64,000 nt of DNA from Prinsepia uniflora (taxonomy: Eukaryota; Streptophyta; Magnoliopsida; Rosales; Rosaceae). The position numbers and the translations under genes are program-made. The stretch covers positions 32,846,716-32,910,715 of the forward strand of contig CM064874.1 in the NCBI GenBank assembly GCA_032719365.1, written 5' to 3'. Under the pieces are notes generated by a model that saw only the letters and a program-made list of their open reading frames with translations, did not search any database and had not been told where the DNA came from. Positions within the stretch are counted from its first letter, which is position 1. Each line of letters starts with the position of its first letter. Of the stretch, positions 47,130 through 58,828 are shown piece by piece.

Positions 47130-48096
47130 TTATGCACATCCAAAAGGATGTCAACTCATCCTACCTTGATGTACCGCTCGACTGAAGAGTCACAACAGAC
47201 TCCTGCTGTGATTTGAAGCCAAATCTCTGCATATCACCTTATTTGATAAATCGACCACTAATCCCCATGCCAGTACTTACATCGTCCCTTTATACCCTTT
47301 TGTCCAATTACCACTTAATCATCTCCATCACATCTGTCCTCTCAATCACGGTTAGGAAAGTCCCAACACAACTTACTCACTACTGGTTTCCATCCAGACA
47401 GTCTCTATCCACAATCCAAGATCCACGACAGGAATCCCAAGTCGCACAATCCTATAGACAGCCAAGCCCAAAGCTCTAGCCGATCATACCACCTTGGCAA
47501 CACCTACCAAAAATGACATCTCTGTTCTCAACTTGACTCAACTAGAGTCGTCCACTTGGGTCAATCTGACCTAACTGATTATCTCGACTCTGAGAAGTCG
47601 TCCAATCCACAACAACTCATTACGAACTCACATTTTAAATCATCAATCACAAACTAGGGTTCGAGGCATCCAGCTGTTCTCAACAGCACCACTATCATCT
47701 AGCATGACATGACCAACTAATGGTCTCAACTCTGCACCCTCGTCATGGATGACCCTAGTATCCGACCAATCATCGGTCACATATACCCCTTTCCATCTCG
47801 GCATATATGACGCCATCATCATATCCAACCCTACTCGAGTCCACCACACCGATGCATGACGTATCCGGCAAAACATCATCCTTCCACGACTCATTTCTAC
47901 TAACTATCTCTCATACTCTATTGCCCTAACTTTTAGGTTGATGACGGGCTATTCATTGTAAAGACCTCACATACTAGGCACCTGCGCACACTACACTCTG
48001 GTTCCATACTGACAATCTCGCTCTAACACCACCCTGATGTCTGAGTACCACATGTAAACCTCGCTCTGATAGCAATAACCTCGCTTTGATGCCACC
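47130..48096 (-). mobile_element. Element E internal region, segment 4 (5' end)
   Basis: Non-coding. The degenerate primer site is GCTTTGATGCCA on the plus strand (48083-48094; two mismatches from GCTCTGATACCA). Two further primer-like stretches (GCTCTGATAGCA, GCTCTAACACCA) lie within 80 bp. An 83-codon minus-strand open frame at 47643-47894 matches no family I recognise. Confidence 0.72.
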
Positions 48097-50251
48097 TGAC
48101 ACGACTCATCCCAATCCCCCTGAGATTAACGTAGGATGTGTCATGCTCCCGTCTAACCCACGTGCCACACGAGGTAACACGAAGGCTAGACAAGAGATAA
48201 TCCGGAATCCTGAGCCCAATTGGCTCTCAAAATGCGCCAGGATCAGCCGAGGAATGTGAGGTATCGGTCTCTGCTACAGCCTGCATCCGTTATCAACCTA
48301 AAGGGCATTAAAAATCAGAAAAGACTGTATGTGGACAAAAATAAATAATTTAATAAAACACATTTCATGTGAAGACATTTATGCCATTCACTTAAAAACT
48401 ATGCATGCATACAAAACCAGTTAATTCAAACAAAACAAAAACCGTTTAGAAAACCAAAGCCATTTCCTTCCTCAAATAATTAGCGCCATAGCCACAATCC
48501 ATAAAATCAACCAAGTGTGGGAACTCAGCCCTAAACCGCAAAACACCCAAATTCGTAAATCCAAATCCATGTGGGCCACTGCCCAAATCCATAAACACAG
48601 AAATAACATTTCATAAATTCAATAAATCATGTTTACTAAATACCAATCCATTGCATCCCAGATTCCTAGCATCCCAGATGCTTGACGTCCTAGGCATCAT
48701 ATCTCACGGTCTAACCAACGCGTGCTGCTCGGGGTCTCTCTGGGTCAATCTCTGACATCCCAGACGTCAAATTATAGCAATCCTGCTCTTAATTCAATAT
48801 ATGGTCCGGTCGCTTCGTGCAATGACCCCTCACATGCAATGCGCAGTGACTTCCTAGTGTCCTAGACATCTGGAGGAGACCATCCACATATCCTCATCTA
48901 AGGATGGTACATGGGAAACATCTTTATAAAACCATTTCAAAACATCTCAAAGGGGCCATGCCTAGAATTTCCATAAAATCATCGTAAATCCATAAATCTG
49001 ATCCATAAATGGATCCCTGACCCAAAATCGGTTTATAAACCATAACTGGGCCTCATGCTCGAATTCGTAAACCAACTGGGTCTCAGCCCGATATCTCATT
49101 AAATCAACTGAACTCCAAGTCTGATAGTTTCCAAAACAAATGGGTCTCATGCCCGAGTTCATCTTTTCAAATCCAAAACCATTTCATCAAACCATCACCG
49201 AAACCACAAGCAAGTATAACCAAAGTATAAAACCATAAATCTCAAAATACGTGCAAATACAAAAATCATAAATACCAAAATCATAATCATAGAAATCACA
49301 TAGATAAAACATATAAAACAAATATGCATGCAATATATTTAGAAAACAAAAGTCCACTCAGCGACTGTCCTAGCAGCCGCCTCGATACGCGTGCCACAAG
49401 CCTTCCCGAGGCTAATCATCATCACCGGAACCTCCGGACTTGTCCAAATCATACCCAAAGGTCACTAATTACTTAAGCTCTCATTAAATCCCCCTAATTT
49501 TTTGGAAGCGTATTTAAAATAGACCCTAAACCATTGGACATCCAAAACTACCCTGAAACGGTGTCCGATCGACTCGAAACTTGTCCCAAAATGTCCGGTA
49601 CATCAAAAGGATAAAGTTACATGTTGACTACATCTCCCAACTTTGCCCCACGCGCCACCTAAAGGCACTATGCGTGAAGCCCACGCGCTGGGAACAATGT
49701 CGTCGTCTTCCTCGATCAAACTTGGTTAATTGTAAATCCGGTTTGATCTAACCCGTGAGACCGTTTCTCTGCCATTTCTCAACCTTTCCACTCCATTTTT
49801 CTTCCTAAAGCTTTGTCTATCTATTTCCAATCGATCTACCAGCCCAGAAACTGAAGAAAAACACAGAAACTCACTTTCCCAGTTGATGAACAAGCTCCCA
49901 ATTTTCCTCCACTATTTCCAGCCATCTCTGGCCACCTCCGGCCACCTCCAGCCATGATTCCAATTCCCACAAACTCGCCCCGTGCCCTAGAACATCATCC
50001 CATCCATCAAATGGTTCAACACAACCTAAAATCCTATTTTCAATTTTTGAACGTAATACATATCGTCTCGGGTTTTCCTGGCCACCGTGCACGACGGTGC
50101 CCGACCTCTCCACCGTTCAGCTCGTTCGAGTCTCCCCTTCCATTTTCATGTTTACATTATTATCAGTGGGTGAGGTTTGGGAAGTGTTTGTGAGGGATGG
50201 GGTTGCACGGGTATGGGTTTTTCCACGAGTTTTGGAACAATGAAGAAGATG
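48097..50251 (-). mobile_element. Element E, 5' LTR (cut by gap)
   Basis: The plus strand begins TGACACGACTCATCCC and follows 11528-13657 closely until the N run. The missing ~340 bp (including the palindrome and LTR start) should lie in or be replaced by the gap. Confidence 0.85.
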
Positions 50252-50751
50252 NNNNNNNNNNNNNNNNNNNNNNNNNNNNNNNNNNNNNNNNNNNNNNNNN
50301 NNNNNNNNNNNNNNNNNNNNNNNNNNNNNNNNNNNNNNNNNNNNNNNNNNNNNNNNNNNNNNNNNNNNNNNNNNNNNNNNNNNNNNNNNNNNNNNNNNNN
50401 NNNNNNNNNNNNNNNNNNNNNNNNNNNNNNNNNNNNNNNNNNNNNNNNNNNNNNNNNNNNNNNNNNNNNNNNNNNNNNNNNNNNNNNNNNNNNNNNNNNN
50501 NNNNNNNNNNNNNNNNNNNNNNNNNNNNNNNNNNNNNNNNNNNNNNNNNNNNNNNNNNNNNNNNNNNNNNNNNNNNNNNNNNNNNNNNNNNNNNNNNNNN
50601 NNNNNNNNNNNNNNNNNNNNNNNNNNNNNNNNNNNNNNNNNNNNNNNNNNNNNNNNNNNNNNNNNNNNNNNNNNNNNNNNNNNNNNNNNNNNNNNNNNNN
50701 NNNNNNNNNNNNNNNNNNNNNNNNNNNNNNNNNNNNNNNNNNNNNNNNNNN
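50252..50751. other. Assembly gap, 500 N
   Basis: Exactly 500 undetermined bases, probably a placeholder of fixed size. It hides the E 5' terminus and any continuation of B. Open frames spanning it are meaningless. Confidence 0.99.
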
Positions 50752-51110
50752 TTGTCTGCCTGCCGATCAGGGCCCGAGAGCATCTCGCCTGATGCTCCCG
50801 ATTGGTAGCAACATTCTGGCTTACCGATCGAGAAGCACTGACATTTGAGGAAACTTTCATAAGTGGCACAGGACAGGTCCGCAATGTGCCTGCTTGTCGA
50901 TCAAGGGTCATGAGAGAACCTTTTTTGATGCTCCCGATCGGTCGCAAGGTTCTTACTTGCCGATCGGAGCACTATAGTTTGAGGAAACTTTGCAAGTGGC
51001 ACCTGATCGGTCGAATGTGCCTACTTGCCAATTAGGATGGCGAGAGCACCTCGCCAGGATGCTCCCCTGTCGATCGCAACGTTCCTACTTGCAGATCGGA
51101 ACATCGGGTT
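50752..51110 (+). repeat. Minisatellite, ~130-139-bp period
   Basis: Three imperfect units are seen, marked by GATGCTCCCGATTGGTAGC (50789), GATGCTCCCGATCGGTCGC (50928) and GATGCTCCCCTGTCGATCG (51058), each with GAGGAAACTTT and AAGTGGCAC. The array reaches the gap, so its full length is unknown. No coding is inferred. Confidence 0.7.
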
Positions 51111-51206
51111 TGATTGTACTTCGCCTGAGGTCATACTTCAAAATGGGTTTCGACGTTTCAAGAACCATGTGTGGTTCATCTTCTTAGATTTTTTTTGGTA
51201 GAATTA
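51111..51206. other. Unassigned spacer
   Basis: About 95 bp between the minisatellite and a Cassandra terminus. I see no recognisable element. Confidence 0.4.
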
Positions 51207-51686
51207 TGTCAGGACCCGACCCTCCTCGATCAAGACCCGGACTCATCTAGCACCATATTGTCCGCTTTGGGCCTCGCCCTCACGTTTTTGTTTTCGGGAG
51301 CTCATGGTGCAACTTCCTAGGAGGTCACCCATCATGGAATTGCACCAGCCTCAACTCGCTTAACTTTGGGGTTCCAATCCCCCCGAAAGCCACTTGAGCT
51401 CCCAAAAGGCCTAGTTTAGATCAGAGTTGTGCAGCGGTGACCCTCTATCTAACCCTATATTGTCCTCTTTGGGCACACCTGCACCCGCAAGGTTTTGTTC
51501 CTTAGAGCTCACGGTGCAACTTCCCAATGGGTCACCCATCATGGGATTGCACCAGCCTCCACTCGCTTAATCTTTGGAGTTCCCCCGGAATCCAAAGCTA
51601 GTGAGCTCCCAGAAGGTCCTAGGGCTAGATAGGTGTGTGCCTACACCTTTAAGGCACATCACCATCCTCTCCCAGACCAATCCCCC
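51207..51686 (-). mobile_element. Cassandra fragment, minus strand, truncated
   Basis: Starts TGTCAGGACCCG (LTR 3' end reversed). It has two 5S-like segments (51306-51375, 51513-51582) within what should be one LTR, separated by the tail GATCAGAGTTGTGCAGCGG also seen at 22315. It breaks off where G begins. Confidence 0.78.
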
Positions 51687-53299
51687 TCGAGAACGAAACT
51701 AAATTAAGGAGGGAAAAACAGTTGGAATTAGGTCGGTTTGTAATTTCGAGGACGAAATTAATTAAGGAGGGAAGGTTGTAACGACCCGTCCCAAATTTCG
51801 AGATTAGATTAGTGACTAATCACGATTAGTGAGGCTAATCCGTGATTAGCAGAGCGAAAATCGGAACGAACGATGCAAAAATCGGAAGAACAGTTTGACC
51901 GATGACCGTGACGTAGTTTTGTGACGTCACGAGTTCATAGACAGGTGGCACGTTCAATTCCGACGTTCGAGGAGGAGGAAGTTGTTGGACGTTCGGAAGT
52001 TTAGAGGCATTTTGGTAATTATGGTTAAAAAATGGGCAAATGTTGACTTTTTGACCGAGAGGTCCAATGGCCAAGGGCCGAGGACCGTTACGTAGATCGG
52101 GACGATACGAATCCATAGGCAGGCGGCTTGCTGAAAATCGGACTTCGAACGGCGAAGTTATAGGTCACGGAAATTCGATATCACTATGTACGTACTTCGA
52201 GACGGGATGATTTGGCGAAATCTGATTGGCCAAGATATTTTCAGTGGCTCCCATGGATGAGTGACAAGTGTCACTCATCCTATTGGACAAAACCCCTAAA
52301 AAGTGGATCTACTAAATTAAATAATATTATAATTATTATTATATAATTAATCCATCTAATCCTTAAATCCTAACCATTCATTACAAATTCATCTTTAAAT
52401 CCCCACCCTTCACTTAATCCTCACTCTCCCTCATCAGCTCAACATTTTCCCCTTCCCCAAAACACACAAACCCGAAACCCCTTATCCACCATTTTCTTCA
52501 TTTTTCTTCTTTGTTCTTTCATTTTTCAAACACACAACACACCTCACCACCATAAATCTACTGTGCCCGTGTGTGACCGTGAGGATGAGGACGGTGAGGG
52601 GAACGACAGTGGCCAGCCACGGCGGCGGCCACGGCGGTGAAAGCCAACCCGTGAGGTAAGGAATATTCAAATTCCTAAATTTCGGTTTTTTTTGGTTTTA
52701 TTCGATTCTAACATTTAGGATGGGTTTCTGGGGACCTTAGGACGAGTTTAGGATTTTTTTCATGGCTTGGGACAGCCTGGAATGTGGTGGAGGCGGCGGA
52801 GGAAAACACCTCCGCCACCGAATAGGAAGCACGGTTTTGGGTGGTTTTTTCCTTAAGTTTTTTAATGTCTAAATGATAGGAAATAGGATTAGGATTATAT
52901 TAGGATTAAAATGGGATGAAATGGACCTAAAATCGGTCCAAAAACTCAAGAAAAACCGACTGATGAACAGTACCATGAATAGTAAGCTGGAGGTTGAAGG
53001 ACAATGAACAGTGTTTTCGACCTTCTAGGGGCGCGTGGGGCCATAGTTGAGAAAGTGTTCAACACGGGAAATCTTCTATTGGATGTAACGAAGATTTTGG
53101 GACTAGTCTCGCGTCAATCGGACATCATTTCGATAGATTTTGGGACTGAGATATCACATACCTCCTCCGGATCCTAGCGTACTCTGATAGCCCGGGAGGG
53201 CAAAAGGTCGGAAATATCCCTTGTCTGGACACTTTGTGTCAGACGGGAGCAGGGTCATCCCCGTACTAATCCCGGGGGGGATTGGGATGGGTCCTGTCA
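51687..53299 (+). mobile_element. Element G: 3' end of a D-like element
   Basis: About 90 bp of D-type internal DNA with its polypurine tract (AAGGAGGGAAGGT, 51764-51776) lead into an LTR (51777-53299) from TGTAACGACCC to GGGTCCTGTCA. The LTR is only 1523 bp: at ~53141 the sequence jumps from the middle (TTCGATAGATTTTGGG) to the terminal domain (GAGATATCACAT), losing the ladder and bracket region. The palindrome is at 52255-52280 and a GTGAGGTAAGG donor-like site at ~52650. Confidence 0.8.
52255..52280. promoter_or_regulatory. Conserved LTR palindrome, copy 8
   Basis: Perfect 12-bp arms with central AG, followed by TATTGG. Confidence 0.65.
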
Positions 53300-53629
53300 G
53301 AATACCTATGAAGTACGTATTCGTACATGGATCCCGTATCTAGGAATAGTGTCATATGGACTTGGCACCATTCAGATCGAAGTGCGCATGTCGAGGAACC
53401 ACATAGTTGCCCCATAAAAGGGGCTGGAATTCCTCACTTTTTTCCACTTTTAGTAACTGAAATTTCATAGCTCTGAATTGGTTTCGACTAAAATCTGAGA
53501 CTACTGACTAATCTTTACTCGAACATCAACTACCGATCAATCCGTTCCAGCCGATTAGTAAAAACTTCAAGTAGATTGCTACTCCCTTGCCTTGTAAGTT
53601 TTGTTCTCTCGGTAGGAGCAGAGGTGTGT
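53300..53629. other. Unassigned 330-bp interval
   Basis: Lies between LTR G and LTR H. CCCCATAAAAGGGGC resembles a TATA-containing promoter, and the region could be an LTR fragment of another family, but no terminus or repeat partner is seen in the window. Confidence 0.35.
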
Positions 53630-54831
53630 TGTAACGGACCCCGTCCCGGAAGTTAGGATTAGATTAGAGGTTAATGAAGGATTAACGAAGAGAATTGGTG
53701 ATTTGTTGAGTCAAATTTAGACAACTTTATACTGTTTGGACAGACGGTGCAGAATGACGATTTTGCCCCTAGAATGGGCCAAAATATTGACTTTTAGTTC
53801 GGAAGGTCAATTGGAATTGACCCGACGATCGTGACGTAGTTCGGAGACGTCATGAGTCCGTAGATAGGTTGGCACGCCCGATTCTGACATCCGAGGAGGA
53901 AGTTATGAAGTTCGGAAGGTTGAGGGCACTTTCGTAATTTGGTTAAAATAGGGGAATTTGTTTGACTTTTTGAACGACAAATTTTCTTCACGCAAACCGA
54001 GGACCGTTAAATAGGTCTCGACGTCCTGAGTACAACGACAAGCGGCACGCCGTCATCGGACATCGGACGGACGAGTTATGGGTCTAGGAAGCGAGGGGTA
54101 AAATCGTCATTTGAACAATTAAGGGTATTTCGGTCTTTTTACAACCTTGGGAAGTGTGCCAATCAGATAAGGACATGTGTGAAGTGTTTATTGGATATTT
54201 TGGGGCTGGTCCACCAGGTTTTTGACACCGTGGCTTGTGTCTAGTGGGTTCTAGTCTACACGGTAATAGTATTAAATGGATTTCGTCGTTTTAACCGTGC
54301 AATTGAGAGAAACAGAGGAACCGTGTGACAGGGAGGAAATCGATCGGTTACAGGCAGTGTGTGAGTCCTTGTGATCAAGTGAGTGTGAGCGGAGAGAAGT
54401 TGAGAGGCTAGTGAGTGTTCTGGGAGAGTGTTGATTGAGTGGGAGACTCAGAGGCCGTGAGGAATTTCAGAAAATAGAGAAGGAGTCGTGGTGGTGGTGC
54501 TGTCATGTATCGATCAAACCATTCGAGTTTGGGTTTGTGGAGGTGTTCAGTGGACGGAGGAAAGAGGGCCAGGGGCCACAGCGGAGCTCACGACGGTGCA
54601 CAGGACGGGTAAGTTTTCCCCCTGGTTCCCCTGTTTTCCGTTTGAGTTCAAATCGAAAGTTGTGGTTTTTAGGACGGTTTGTTGACTCGATTTCTTGGTC
54701 CTAACAGTCTTAGGAAGGTGTTTGTCACGTCTGGGAATCGAAATCGTGGCTGGTGGAACGATGACAGGTGAGGATTAGGACTTTAATTCGTGTTTTATTT
54801 ACTTGAATCGATTTCTTAGAGTGGGACGAAT
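53630..54831 (+). mobile_element. LTR H, 5' part
   Basis: Begins TGTAACGGACCCCGTCCCGG and follows the giant-LTR plan (GTCATGAGTCCGTAGATAGG near 53850), but has no clear palindrome. Open frames of 89 and 65 codons at 54435-54704 lie in the leader-like domain and are not recognised. It continues into the tandem array; its 3' end is not found. Confidence 0.65.
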
Positions 54832-55420
54832 CTAGTAGTGAAAGATAGGATTGAAAATGGACTGGATTTGAGTGAGAACCGGCCACGCCGGCTCGGTTTG
54901 ACTGGACAAGTCTGAACCTGGTGGACAGAGGTTGAAGATGACGAACCGTTCAGGCACGTGAAGCCCCACGCGCACCCCTTTGGGCGGTGCGTGAGTGTGT
55001 GTTGGGACTGTTCTGGGGAAACATTCAACACGGTTTACACTCTAATTGACTGTAACGAACAATTATAGGACAAGTTTCGTCGGTCGATCGCGTACCGTAT
55101 CGGCTTAGTTTTAAGTGTTCGAAGGTTTAGGGGTTCGTTTAATTACGTTTAAAAATCCAAAAAAAATTGGGTATATTAGGGTGAGCTTAAATGAAGTGTT
55201 TGTGACTCGGATTGGTGACTTTTGACAGGTCGGGATATCCCTGAGGCAACCGAAGGACGTACGGGACGCGAGTGACGTGCCCGGGAACTGTGAGTGGACT
55301 TTTCTTTCTAACCGAGCATGCATAACTATTTTTATCTACTTGTTTTATGTTTTTCAATATGATTCATGATTATTGATCAAACCATATTATTGAGGATGGT
55401 GGTGTGCCTTAAAGGGTAAT

Positions 55421-55590
55421 TGTCAGGACCCGACCCTGCTCGGTCAGGACCCGACTCATCTAGCACCATATTGTCCGCTTTGGGCCTCGCCCTCACGGAT
55501 TTATTTTCGGGAGCTCATGGTGCAACTTCCCAGAGGGTCACCCATCATGGAATTGCATCAGCCTCAACTCGCTTAACTTTGGGGTTCCAA

Positions 55591-55633
<43 letters not shown>

Positions 55634-55775
55634 GGCCACTTGAGCTCCCAAAACACCTAGTGCTAGATAGGTGTGTGCCTACACCTATAAGGAACACCAC
55701 CATCCTCTCCCAGACCATTCCCCCTCGCAGGAATGTGGGATTGTTCACCGTTCCCTCCAGGACACGGGTCTTACA
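55421..55775 (-). mobile_element. Cassandra LTR in array unit 1
   Basis: TGTCAGGACCCG to GGGTCTTACA (minus orientation), with a 5S-like segment at 55519-55588. It is enlarged by a run of 41 C (55592-55632) where other copies have 3-7. Confidence 0.82.
55592..55632. repeat. Poly(C) run of 41
   Basis: An uninterrupted C homopolymer within the Cassandra LTR. It is an expansion of the short C run in sister copies, or a sequencing/assembly error. Confidence 0.8.
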
Positions 55776-56379
55776 ATCCACCCCCCTTAGGGCCCAGTGC
55801 AAGTAGTGAAGATAGGATTGAAAAATGAGTAGATTCGAGTGAGAACCGGCCACGCCGGCTCGGTTCGACCGGACCAGTCTGAACCTGGTGGACACAGGTT
55901 GAAGATGATGAACAGTGCAGCACGTGAAGCCCACGCGCAGCCCCTTTGGGCGGCGCGTGAGTGTGCGTGGGGACTGTTCTGGGGAAACATTCAACACGGT
56001 TTTAACTCTAATCGATGTAACGAACATTTTAGGACAAGTTTCGTGTCGATCGCGTACCGTATCGGCTTAGTTTTAAGTTTTCGAAGGTTTAGGGGTTCGT
56101 TTAATTACGTTTAAAAATTCAAAAAAATTGGGGAAATTAGGGTGAGCTTAAATGAAGTGTTTGTGACCCGGATTGGTGAATTTTAACAGGTCGGGATATC
56201 CCTGAGGCAACCGAAGGACGTACGGGACGCGAGTGACGTGCCCGGGAACTGTGCTGACTTTTCTTTCTAACCGAGCATGCATAACTATTTTTATCTACTT
56301 GTTTTATGTTTTTCGATATGATTTCATGATTATTGATCAAACCATATTATCGAGGATGGTGGTGTGCCTTAAAGGTAAT

Positions 56380-56701
56380 TGTCAGGACCCGACCCTGCTC
56401 GGTTAGGACCCGACTCTTCTAGCACCATATTGTCCGCTTTGGGCCTCACCCTCACGGTTTTGTTTTCGGGAGCTCATGGTGCAACTTCTCAGGGGGTCAC
56501 CCATCATGGAATTGCACCAGCCTCAACTCGCTTAACTTTGGGGTTCCAATCCCGCCCAAAGCCACTTGAGCTCCCAAAAGGCCTAGTGCTAGATAGGTGT
56601 GTGCCTACACCTTTAAGGCACACCACCATCCTCTCCCAGACCATTCCCCCTCACTGGAATGTGGGATTGTTCACCGTTCCCTCCAGGACACGGGTCTTAC
56701 A
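56380..56701 (-). mobile_element. Cassandra LTR in array unit 2
   Basis: A 322-bp LTR of ordinary length, 5S-like segment 56479-56547, followed by ~23 bp of Cassandra spacer. Confidence 0.82.
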
Positions 56702-57306
56702 ATCCACCCCCCTTAGGGCCCAGCGCTAGTAGTGAAGATAGGATTGAAAATGGACTGGATTCGAGTGAGAACCAGCCACGCCGGCTCGGTTCGACCGGAC
56801 CAGTCTGAACCTGGTGGACACAGGTCGAAGATGATGAACAGTGCAGGCACGTGAAGCCCACGCGCAGCCCCTTTGGGCGGCGCGTGAGTGTGCGTGGGGA
56901 CTGTTTTGGGGAAACATTCAACACGGTTTTCACTCTAATCGATGTAACGAACATTTTAGGAAAAGTTTCGTGTCGATCGCGTACCGTATCGGCTTAGTTT
57001 TAAGTGTTCGAAGGGTTAGGGGTTCGTTTAATTACGTTTAAAAATCCGAAAAAATTGGGGAAATTAGGGTGAGCTTAAATGAAGTGTTTGTGACCCGGAT
57101 TGGTGACTTTTGACAGGTCGGGATATCCCTGAGGCAACCGAAGGACGTACGGGACGCGAGTGATGTGCCCGGGAATTGTGTTGACTTTTCTTTCTAACCG
57201 AGCATGCATAACTATTTTTATCTACTTGTTTTATGTTTTTCGATATGATTTCATGATTATTGATCAAACCATATTATCGAGGATGGTGGTGTGCGTTAAA
57301 GGTAAT

Positions 57307-57629
57307 TGTCAGGACTCGACCCTGCTCGGTCAGGACCCGACTCATCTAGCACCATATTGTCCGCTTTGGGCCTCGCCCTCACGGTTTTGTTTTCGGGAGC
57401 TCATGGTGCAACTTCTCAGGGGGTCACCCATCATGGAATTGCACCAGCCTCAACTCGCTTAACTTTGGGGTTCCAATCCCTCCCAAAGCCACTTGAGCTC
57501 CCAAAAGGCCTAGTGCTAGATAGGTGTGTGCCTACACCTTTAAGGCACACCACCATCATCTCCCAGACCATTTCCCCCTCGCAGGAATGTGGGATTGTTC
57601 ACCGTTCCCTCCAGGACATGGGTCTTACA
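57307..57629 (-). mobile_element. Cassandra LTR in array unit 3
   Basis: A 323-bp LTR, 5S-like segment 57404-57474. It ends GGTCTTACA and then leaves the array into unrelated DNA (AATCAAAGTCCC). Confidence 0.82.
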
Positions 57630-57639
57630 ATCAAAGTCC

Positions 57640-58820
57640 CAAGTTCCAATGAAAATGAGCACTTAGAGGAGAGTCGTGGAACGGAACAGCCGTTAGAGAT
57701 TGTAAATCGGCAAGGTGCCGATTAGGAAGCTTCATTGTCCCGTCCCCTTATCATTGAAGTGGAAAGTGATCGGGATGATGGCGAGATGGAATACGAGTCG
57801 GAGTTTATAAATTAGAGGTCCGAGAATGTCGTGGACTACGAGGCCAATACCATTCAGCATGCAGACTTGGACAAGTTTCGCGAGTTGTACAATATACCTA
57901 GTGAGATAGAGATGACCCTACCGCCAAGGACCGCAAAGTTGAGCGACCCTCCCAAAGGATCCATTATTTTCTACGTGGACTGTTTTGAACATGGAGTGCG
58001 CCTACTGTTGCACTCGTGGCTATAAGATATGCTAGCACGAGTGAAGTTCACGATCGGCCAGCTTAATATGAACGAGTGGATCATACGGGTCAGCATCTAC
58101 ACGACCTTCTGATTCGCAGGCCTACCAGAGCCAACTTGGGTCTAACTCTGCCATCTCTATCTATTTAAGAAGTAAATATACGGCCCCCGATGGGTGCGGA
58201 TGGAATGTCTACAAAAGACGGCACGTGGTACCTTTCTTGTGGATGTGGCGACCTCCTATAAGAGCTGGAAGCACTGGTTCTGATACTATCTGGGCCTTGG
58301 AAATGGGACATTAGCAAAGTGTGGGAGAGGATTCAAACACACTTCCAATCGGGAGGTTGTAGTTCCTGCCGAGTAGCTTAGAGTTTTTGTATGCAGAGTG
58401 ATAAACCCCCTACCGATTGAGAAACTAATGTGCTTCTGTTTGTTTTCCAGGACTGTCCAAAGCCACCATCATTGTCAAGGAGGAGAAAGCCTATAAGGTT
58501 TTTATCTTAGTGACTTAGAGTGGAGTCGTTGTGTTCTTACGTGGTCGGCTTGATAAAACCACCTGGTGAGTTGGGTTTTGGGATGGGTGCCAATTGGCAT
58601 AGGGCTTGTTTGCAGATTGTTAGCGACTTGTATTTTTTTTTTGGCAGTCCATCCACTCGTTGAGAATGCGGCTACAAAGAAGATGAACGAGATAATCAAT
58701 AAGTACGCTATGATTGTCGAGGAGGAGAAGATGGCTAAGTTGGCTCAAATTGGGTGGGGGGTACCAGCAGAAGTCTATGGCCCAAAAGCCCAAGGGCCCT
58801 GTAAAGGATGATCGACATGA
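57640..58820 (+). pseudogene. Relic resembling plant 'putative gypsy type transposon' domain
   Basis: An acidic N-terminal stretch (EVESDRDDGEMEYESEF) leads to LDKFRELYNIPSEIEMTLP, PPKGSIIFYVDCFEHGVRL, a stop at ~58023, then DMLARVKFTIGQLNMNEW, FAGLPEPTW, LCHLYLFKK and TSYKSWKHWFWYY. Order and spacing recall the Transposase_28-type plant domain (a 'YxIP...PP.G...Y......G.R.PLH' opening and a 'SxKxWK.RFF' block). At least four stops break it. TTTGTTTTCCAG at ~58440 looks like a splice acceptor. The end (58566-58811) is open and has a Lys/Glu-rich helix (MNEIINKYAMIVEEEKMAKL). The function of this family is not established; assignment is from memory of the pattern. Confidence 0.5.
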
Positions 58821-58828
58821 TGTCCAAC

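Larger units (their letters stand above)
54832..57633 (+). repeat. Three-unit tandem array: LTR H segment + Cassandra LTR
   Basis: Units start at CTAGTAGTGAA (54832), AAGTAGTGAA (55801) and CTAGTAGTGAA (56725), of about 969, 924 and 909 bp. Each has ~590 bp of LTR H (GC hairpin, CGATGTAACGAACATTTT, GAGCATGCATAAC) followed by one minus-strand Cassandra LTR. The unit-to-unit joins link the Cassandra spacer (TTAGGGCCCAGCG) to the H segment. Confidence 0.82.

Noticed and set aside
50117..50947. Long open frames of 203-276 codons around 50200-50900
   Set aside because: They consist mostly of the 500 N; no real sequence supports them.
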